Program-made: the position numbers and the translations under genes
Shown: piece by piece, positions 16,701 through 20,538 of the stretch
How the letters are laid out: every line of letters begins with the position of its first letter
Numbering within the stretch: the stretch's first letter is position 1
Source of the DNA: UBA9300 sp964577305
GTDB taxonomy: Bacteria > Bacteroidota > Bacteroidia > Bacteroidales > VadinHA17
Length of the DNA: 20,538 nucleotides
Direction: 5' to 3'
Assembly (NCBI GenBank): GCA_964577305.1
Contig: CAZNYS010000063.1
Coordinates: 1 to 20,538 of the forward strand
Notes under the pieces: model-generated
What the model was told of the DNA's origin: nothing
The model's database searches: none
What the model saw: the letters and a program-made list of their open reading frames with translations, nothing else

Positions 16701-16864
16701 CTTCAATAGGTCTTGTAGGAAGGAACCTGTTCTTCCTCTACAAGGATGTACCTGATGTTGATCCTGAAGCAAGTCTTGGTACTGGCAACAGCGGACAGGG
16801 TATTATCTCTTACAACATGCCAACCGCAAGGAGTATAGGGTTTAATATAAATGTTAAATTTTAA
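13766..16864 (+). CDS. susC: SusC-like TonB-dependent outer-membrane transporter
   Basis: A 1032-residue outer-membrane channel that imports oligosaccharides with TonB energy, working with the SusD lipoprotein encoded next to it. I place the start at the ATG at 13766. An in-frame TTG 27 bases upstream would extend it, but the ATG gives a clean signal peptide of about 27 residues ending V-Y-G before Q-Q. Residues of about 29-105 form the carboxypeptidase-regulatory-like domain of SusC proteins. A TonB-box-like M-D-E-V-V-V-T-S-L-G at 108-117 follows, and then the plug (about 120-240) with R-I-I-I-R-G-N-N-S and P-L-I-V-V-D-G-I-P-V. The rest is a 22-strand-type barrel ending in a terminal Phe (N-I-N-V-K-F). 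susD begins 11 bases after the stop. No glycanase lies immediately downstream of the pair; the GH9 and GH123-like genes are in other blocks. The substrate is inferred from nagA next door. Confidence 0.93.
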   Translation: MKRKIRQISKYLASMLAMIMFAGIVYGQQVTVTGNVTSSEDGLPIPGVTVLERGTSNGTNTDLDGNYSITVPADATLAFSFIGMQAQEVALAGRTRLDVILNVSVLAMDEVVVTSLGISREKKSLGYAVTEIGGDEFSLVKDHNPANSLVGKVAGVVVTQGSGGPGSASRIIIRGNNSITGNNQPLIVVDGIPVLDEGVNSGGSVYRSTVTPGGMTYVNPDDIESISVLKGPNAAALYGSRAGNGVLLITTKKGTRGRGLGVTVNSNITFDTPMVLPDYQNEYGQGSQGSVPADLVGLKDASGSWGPRFDGTPKLYYTGETRAYSAEPDNVKNFFRTAGKYINTVSLDGGGENYSARFSYTNNTTESMLPNGGLVSHNFNIRATADLTDRLSVDAKATYLSQDINNRPSQGTEGVLAYVLDMPRSVDIEDMKTYQNPEESLNSIGYSTLNANPYWIQEYDKKWDYVDKTVGFVKVNYQFTDWLSAFGRIGTDVQNRKRGYINQAGHHYFTSGRMDVARSRYSETNADFLITANKDNIIEDLNLSVIAGANHSYRTGEVISIYGENFKIPTRATIANCVVQLPSYTPMSEHIINSVYGQISLAYNDFVYLDVTARNDWSSTLPEQNRSYFYPSVTGSVLLNQIIDPAGDMFDLLKVRGSWANVGNDTGPYQIFSYFNVASDGYLGLTQLSRPSVRFNEDLKPENIASIEFGIEGRMFLDRIFFDIGLYRISTTDQIYDVPVPAATGYSTFRENIGEMLNQGIEVLIGGSPVRTSNFSWDVSVNFSRNVNELVELTTDLESHVFNTTNSGNLSIMATVGGGYGDIYGTDFRRNEAGELVVDAQGRPQATPEKVLLGNSQPDFIGGFRNIIRFKDISFSFLIDARVGGEVYSQTSAALTGAGVSKESLEYREEGILVDGVVKQADDSYLPNTVTISAQDYWGSVSGIASAYVFSQTNIRLREFVLSYNVPRSLLVNLPIQNASIGLVGRNLFFLYKDVPDVDPEASLGTGNSGQGIISYNMPTARSIGFNINVKF

Positions 16865-16875
16865 ATAGAAGTAAA

Positions 16876-18582
16876 ATGAAGAACTTATATAAAATATTCA
16901 TTGTCTTAGGTATTATGCTCATTGCAGGGGCATGTACCGAAAGGTTCAATGAAATAAATACCAAGCCTGATTCATTTACTCAGGACGAGGTAAGTGCAAA
17001 ATACTTCCTTACGGAGCCTCAATTCAAGTTGCTGGCACCTGACCGCTACCCTTACTGGAGGGCACACCTGATCCATGTTGACAGGTATGCAGGTCATGTA
17101 TGCTTTGGCTTTAAAGGTTGCTGGTGGTCAGATGAACTTGGTTATTCCTACAGCAGCGGCTATACCGATGCTGCATGGGACTGGCTGGCCGGCTATATAG
17201 GAGGCCTGGATAACTACATGAAAATGACCGACGTAGGAGGTGAATTTGAAAACCAGTATATGTATGCCATAGGTCAGATCATAAAAGGATTGTATTTTCA
17301 GACGTATACAGATGTATTTGGAATGATCCCATATTCTGAGGCTACCAACCCGGATATCACAACACCCAAGTTTGATTCACAGGCCCAGATATATCAAGGA
17401 ATCATAGCTGAACTTGATGAAGCAATGGCTACCATTGGTGATGCAACCAGAACCGGTGCCGCTGTTGATGATGTTGGAGAAAATGACGTCTATTGCGGTG
17501 GTGATCTCCAGAAATGGAAAAAAATGGCCAATACTCTTAAGCTGAGACTTGCCATGCGTGCTTATGGCGCTGATGGAGAAACATTTGCAGATGGTGCTAT
17601 TACTCAGGCAATGGCTGCCCCGCTTCTGTCAACTGAAGCCGATAATGTATTGATGGAAAAGGATTTTGAGATTTCACAGTGGTCAGCTGCATGCTACGGT
17701 GATGTATGGTGGAATTTTGGTGGTACTGGTTCAAAATGGACGATGGGTAAAACCCTTATTGATGCTCTCAGGGACAATAATGACCCGCGCCTGCCTTTTT
17801 ATGCACAACCTGCTGCAGGTGGAACAGTTAAATTTACAAAACCTGGAGGATCGGAAGCAGATAATTTTGATCTGAGGGTTGACTTCATTACCGACGTGCT
17901 GGATGATGCAGGTGTGACATTTTCAAGGACCTACAATGCCGCCGACTCTACCTATACCTTTGAGATGCCTGAAAATATGTATTATGTAGGACAACCAACA
18001 AGGTTAAATGGTAAGACCTATGATGTAGCAGCCTATGAATTCTTCTCATTACCTGCTGCGAATGTAGTAGCAGCCAAGAATTCAGGAAACGATATCAGGG
18101 CCGAACTGGTTATTTCAACTGCTGAAGCATACTTCCTGCAGGCTGAAGCCGTAGTAAGAGGGTTGGCACCAGGAGGTGCAGGACTTGCCCAGAATCATTA
18201 TCAGGAAGGTATCAGGCAGGCTATGGCTCTGTGGGGAGTCAGCAGTGGCGATATAGATACTTTCATAGCCAGTGAAGATATGGCATTGCTTAATGGAACG
18301 GAAGAGGAGAATATAGAAAAAATAGCAGTACAGAGATGGATTGCATCCTTCACGGATGGTTTCGAAGGATTTGCCATTGTTCGCGATATGGGTTATCCAG
18401 CCGAGCTTGCTGCCGGAGTTTCAGATATTATTATTTACGGACTTGGAGATATCAATGGTAATTACCCGCAGAGACTGCGTTATGGTAATGCTGCAGCTAA
18501 CAATAACCCAACCAATTATGCTGCCGCTGTTGCAGCACAGGGAGCTGACGTACAGGATACAAAGCTCTGGTGGGCTAAGTAG
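16876..18582 (+). CDS. susD: SusD/RagB-family nutrient-binding lipoprotein (SusD-like 2 type)
   Basis: A 568-residue surface lipoprotein that binds glycan and acts as a lid on the SusC channel. The signal peptide ends in the lipobox I-A-G-A-C20, followed by T-E-R-F-N-E-I-N-T-K-P-D, the start typical of the SusD-like 2 group. Residues of about 60-90 carry many aromatic residues (Y-W-R-A-H, W-W-S-D-E-L-G-Y-S-Y) that could stack against sugar rings. The remainder is alpha-helical, TPR-like (W-K-K-M-A-N-T-L-K-L-R-L-A-M-R, A-E-A-Y-F-L-Q-A-E-A), as in the family. Length is normal and it is complete. It is the last gene of the nagA/susC/susD block and ends at a strong terminator. The SusD-like 2 group is not tied to one substrate, so GlcNAc or chitin-like glycan is inferred from context only. 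Confidence 0.9.
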   Translation: MKNLYKIFIVLGIMLIAGACTERFNEINTKPDSFTQDEVSAKYFLTEPQFKLLAPDRYPYWRAHLIHVDRYAGHVCFGFKGCWWSDELGYSYSSGYTDAAWDWLAGYIGGLDNYMKMTDVGGEFENQYMYAIGQIIKGLYFQTYTDVFGMIPYSEATNPDITTPKFDSQAQIYQGIIAELDEAMATIGDATRTGAAVDDVGENDVYCGGDLQKWKKMANTLKLRLAMRAYGADGETFADGAITQAMAAPLLSTEADNVLMEKDFEISQWSAACYGDVWWNFGGTGSKWTMGKTLIDALRDNNDPRLPFYAQPAAGGTVKFTKPGGSEADNFDLRVDFITDVLDDAGVTFSRTYNAADSTYTFEMPENMYYVGQPTRLNGKTYDVAAYEFFSLPAANVVAAKNSGNDIRAELVISTAEAYFLQAEAVVRGLAPGGAGLAQNHYQEGIRQAMALWGVSSGDIDTFIASEDMALLNGTEEENIEKIAVQRWIASFTDGFEGFAIVRDMGYPAELAAGVSDIIIYGLGDINGNYPQRLRYGNAAANNNPTNYAAAVAAQGADVQDTKLWWAK

Positions 18583-18610
18583 AAGGTTAAATTTCTATTG
18601 ATAATATCTT

Positions 18611-18644
18611 AAAGGGTGATCCGGAAGGGTCACCCTTTTTTTTT
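18611..18644 (+). terminator. intrinsic terminator after susD
   Basis: A 12-bp stem pairs 18611-18622 with 18627-18638, with a GGAA tetraloop at 18623-18626 and a single G:T wobble. T residues run from 18636 to 18644. This is a textbook Rho-independent terminator for the nagA/susC/susD transcript, 28 bases after the susD stop. The facing TPM gene's stop codon (18643-18645) overlaps its end. On the minus strand the stem is followed by few T residues, so termination of the TPM transcript there would be weaker. Confidence 0.9.
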
Positions 18645-19449
18645 ACCATGATCCGCTGGCACCTCCTCCTCCAAAGCTGCCACCGCCGAATCCGCCAAAT
18701 CCACCACCGCTTCTACCTCCTCCTGAGAATCTTCCCCAGCTGCCGCTATGGGAACCTTTACCCCAATTCATCATCGAAAGCAACATCCAAAGGGGTAATC
18801 CTTTATCACTAATATGTCTCTGGTTTCGTCCTCCACTGCTTCGGATGAATATTACTATGACAAAAATTATGATAAATATAATTATGGGGATGATGGCGCC
18901 TGTATCATCTTCTGCCTGCTTACCATACTCATCGGCACTGAATTCTTCGCTGGCAAGAGCCATAAGAATATTGGTGGCCTGGTCAAGACCCCCATAATAA
19001 TCCTCCTGCCGGAAGGCCGGTATTATCTCATAATCAATTATCTGGGCACATGTAATATCAGGTATTGCACCCTCTAGGCCATAACCCTGTTCAATAGCCA
19101 CATAGCCCCGCGAAGAACCAGTCTTGGGTTTTATCAGAATAAGCATCCCATTATTAAGGTCCTTTTGCCCGATACCCCATTTCTGAGCCAGCCTCTGTGC
19201 GTAATCCGCCACATGGTACCCCTTCAGATCACTGATAGTCACAATAGCTATCTGTGTTGAAGTTGAATCATTGAAAGCCACCAGTTTATTTTCGAGTGCT
19301 TGCGTATCTTCGGAACTGAGCATTTCGGCAAAATCATTTACCAGTTTGGGAGGATAAGGCCTATCAGGGATATCCTGGGCAGATAAATTCCCCGAAATAA
19401 GAATTATCAGCATCAGGTAATAACGGAAATATGTTGATATATTATTCAT
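18643..19449 (-). CDS. TPM-domain membrane protein with Gly-rich tail (YgcG-like)
   Basis: A 268-residue envelope protein. The start is taken at the ATG at 19449: it gives a good signal peptide (cleavage likely after N-L-S-A, residue 24) and leaves a 7-base gap to the upstream gene. A longer in-frame start at 19506 would overlap that gene by 50 bases. Residues of about 28-165 form the TPM domain (P-D-R-P-Y-P-P-K-L-V-N-D, T-Q-I-A-I-V-T-I, W-G-I-G-Q-K-D-L-N-N-G). A transmembrane helix follows at about 184-203. The C-terminal tail of about 228-268 is mainly Gly, Ser and Phe (G-G-G-R-S-G-G-G), typical of YgcG-type proteins. Such proteins commonly sit with LemA, as here. Their molecular role is not settled; phosphatase activity has been shown for a plant TPM domain only. 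Third gene of the LemA/TPM/TPM operon. Confidence 0.85.
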   Translation of the reverse strand: MNNISTYFRYYLMLIILISGNLSAQDIPDRPYPPKLVNDFAEMLSSEDTQALENKLVAFNDSTSTQIAIVTISDLKGYHVADYAQRLAQKWGIGQKDLNNGMLILIKPKTGSSRGYVAIEQGYGLEGAIPDITCAQIIDYEIIPAFRQEDYYGGLDQATNILMALASEEFSADEYGKQAEDDTGAIIPIIIFIIIFVIVIFIRSSGGRNQRHISDKGLPLWMLLSMMNWGKGSHSGSWGRFSGGGRSGGGFGGFGGGSFGGGGASGSW

Positions 19450-19456
19450 TATCAAT

Positions 19457-19909
19457 TTATTCCTTATTAAGATTATCTTCAAAAGAGATATCATCAGGCA
19501 ATTCATTTATATCAGTCTTCACATGGGGAAAATACTCTTTAAGCTTTAATCCTGTCATCAGGATGCCTTCTGCCAGCCCCTCCGTGAATTTCTCATTGCT
19601 GAAATTCATTTCTAGTTTTATTTTTACCTCATTCCAGAAATCTTCCGGCACTTTTGCATTTACACCTCCATCGCCAATAATGGCAAATTTCCTGTTATTA
19701 AGTGCCAGATAAAAGAGCACTCCGTTCCTGTCTTCCGTTTTATGCATCCCTATTTTTTCAAATATCCAGGCAGCCCTGTCGAGCACCTCTCCCTCGATCC
19801 CTGTTTCTATATGCACCCTGATCTCTCCTGAGGTTGATTCTTCAGCCTCAATGATAGCGTTACGGATAAGAGACTGCTGCTCTTTTGTTAAGAAAGTTGA
19901 AGCTTTCAT
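19457..19909 (-). CDS. small soluble TPM-domain protein
   Basis: A 150-residue protein consisting of little more than a TPM domain (about residues 8-125), without signal peptide or transmembrane segment. Recognisable parts are S-G-E-I-R-V-H-I-E (27-35), R-N-G-V-L-F-Y-L-A-L-N-N-R-K-F-A-I-I-G-D-G-G (61-82) and the F-W-N-E-V segment with the helix after it. The C-terminus is acidic (E-L-P-D-D-I-S-F-E-D). It is probably cytoplasmic or associated with its larger TPM partner encoded 7 bases downstream. Genes of this size paired with a Gly-rich TPM membrane protein and LemA are a common Bacteroidota arrangement. Biochemical function is unknown. LemA lies 17 bases upstream. Confidence 0.82.
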   Translation of the reverse strand: MKASTFLTKEQQSLIRNAIIEAEESTSGEIRVHIETGIEGEVLDRAAWIFEKIGMHKTEDRNGVLFYLALNNRKFAIIGDGGVNAKVPEDFWNEVKIKLEMNFSNEKFTEGLAEGILMTGLKLKEYFPHVKTDINELPDDISFEDNLNKE

Positions 19910-19926
19910 TAAAATATAGAAATTAA

Positions 19927-20529
19927 TTAGAACTGTACTACCGGGGCATTTTCAGTGCCTTCCATAGCTTCAAAATACGGTTTCTCCATAAATCCCTTCA
20001 TCCCGGCAATTATGCTTTGGGGGAATTGCTTTATGTAGGTATTGAACTCTCTGGCTTTCTCGTTGAAGTTCCGTCTTTCGACCGATATTCTGTTCTCAGT
20101 ACCCTCAAGTTCCACCTGCAGATCCCTGAAGTTCTGTGTTGCCTTCAGTTCGGGATACCTTTCCACAACAACCATAAGTCTTGATAAAGCAGAACTGACT
20201 TCACTTTGTACCTCCTGAAACTGCTGCATATTCTCAGCTGTCATGTTTGAAGGATCCAGAGTGACCTGTGTAGCTTTAGCCCTGGCTTCAATAACACCTG
20301 TCAGAGTCTCCTGTTCAAAATCAGCTGCACCTTTGACGGTATTCACAAAATTGGGAATCAGGTCCGCCCTTCTCTGATACTGGGTCTCTACATTACCCCA
20401 TTGGCCAACAACACCCTGTTCCAGTGATACAATTTTATTATAGGTACTAATACCCCATGACAGTATACCAATTGCAAGCAGTGCAACTACAACTCCTATT
20501 ACGATCCAGATTAGGCAACCTTTTTTCAT
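19927..20529 (-). CDS. lemA: LemA family protein
   Basis: A 200-residue membrane-anchored helical protein. After M-K-K-G, one transmembrane helix spans about 7-28, with the rest predicted outside the cytoplasm as long helices. Family hallmarks are Y-N-K-I-V-S-L-E-Q-G-V-V-G-Q-W-G-N-V-E at about 30-48, Q-R-R-A-D-L-I-P-N-F-V (52-62), the E-A-R-A-K-A run at about 82-87, and R-Y-P-E-L-K-A followed by N-F-R-D-L-Q-V-E-L-E-G-T-E-N-R-I. LemA proteins have no established enzymatic role; envelope or signalling functions have been suggested. First gene of the LemA/TPM/TPM operon. Only 9 bases lie upstream, so its promoter is outside the window. Complete and of normal length. Confidence 0.93.
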   Translation of the reverse strand: MKKGCLIWIVIGVVVALLAIGILSWGISTYNKIVSLEQGVVGQWGNVETQYQRRADLIPNFVNTVKGAADFEQETLTGVIEARAKATQVTLDPSNMTAENMQQFQEVQSEVSSALSRLMVVVERYPELKATQNFRDLQVELEGTENRISVERRNFNEKAREFNTYIKQFPQSIIAGMKGFMEKPYFEAMEGTENAPVVQF

Positions 20530-20538
20530 TTTTTATCA

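Noticed and set aside
19450..19506. Longer N-terminus for the Gly-rich TPM protein
   Set aside because: It would overlap the upstream TPM gene by 50 bases and place a second hydrophobic stretch before an already complete signal peptide.

Overview
The window reads as a chromosomal fragment from a Bacteroidota bacterium. The evidence is a SusC/SusD outer-membrane pair, SPII lipoproteins with short N-terminal signals, AT-rich intergenic regions without recognisable Shine-Dalgarno sequences, and possible TAnnTTTG-type -7 boxes. Nothing seen fixes the order or genus. No rRNA, tRNA, CRISPR array, transposase or phage gene was seen. The longest stretch without a gene is about 252 bases (13514-13765).

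Most of the window (45-18582) looks like one amino-sugar/glycan utilisation locus in four transcription blocks. Block 1 (minus, 4769 to 45) holds a sodium:solute symporter, an aminoglycoside-phosphotransferase-fold kinase resembling N-acetylhexosamine 1-kinase, and a lipoprotein with a GH123-like domain. Block 2 (plus, 4939 to 9270), divergent from block 1, holds a GbsR/MarR-type regulator, a NagD-like HAD phosphatase, a GH9 lipoprotein and a divergent ROK-family protein. Block 3 (minus, 12216 to 9308) holds a second ROK protein, an MFS transporter and an UPF0309-like SIS protein. These three genes overlap or abut, so they are almost certainly one operon. Block 4 (plus, 12407 to 18582) holds NagA (GlcNAc-6-phosphate deacetylase) and then SusC and SusD, and ends at a strong intrinsic terminator.

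Proposed flow (inference): SusC/SusD import oligosaccharides containing amino sugar across the outer membrane. The GH9 and GH123-like lipoproteins trim them, and the SSS and MFS carriers take products through the inner membrane. ROK kinase(s) would phosphorylate at C6 for NagA, while the NahK-like enzyme would phosphorylate a hexosamine at C1. No NagB-type deaminase is present, and the SIS protein is an uncharacterised candidate for a neighbouring step. A 20-bp inverted repeat with identical AGTTC/GAACT arms occurs both in the symporter/regulator divergent promoter (4868-4887) and upstream of susC (13541-13560). It is a good candidate operator linking the uptake genes to the local GbsR-like regulator.

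The right end (18643-20529, minus) is a separate, conserved-type LemA / TPM / TPM cluster, convergent with susD and apparently unrelated to sugar use. Between the GH9 and ROK genes lies an unusual 137-bp stretch of three different short tandem arrays (periods 7, 6 and 7).
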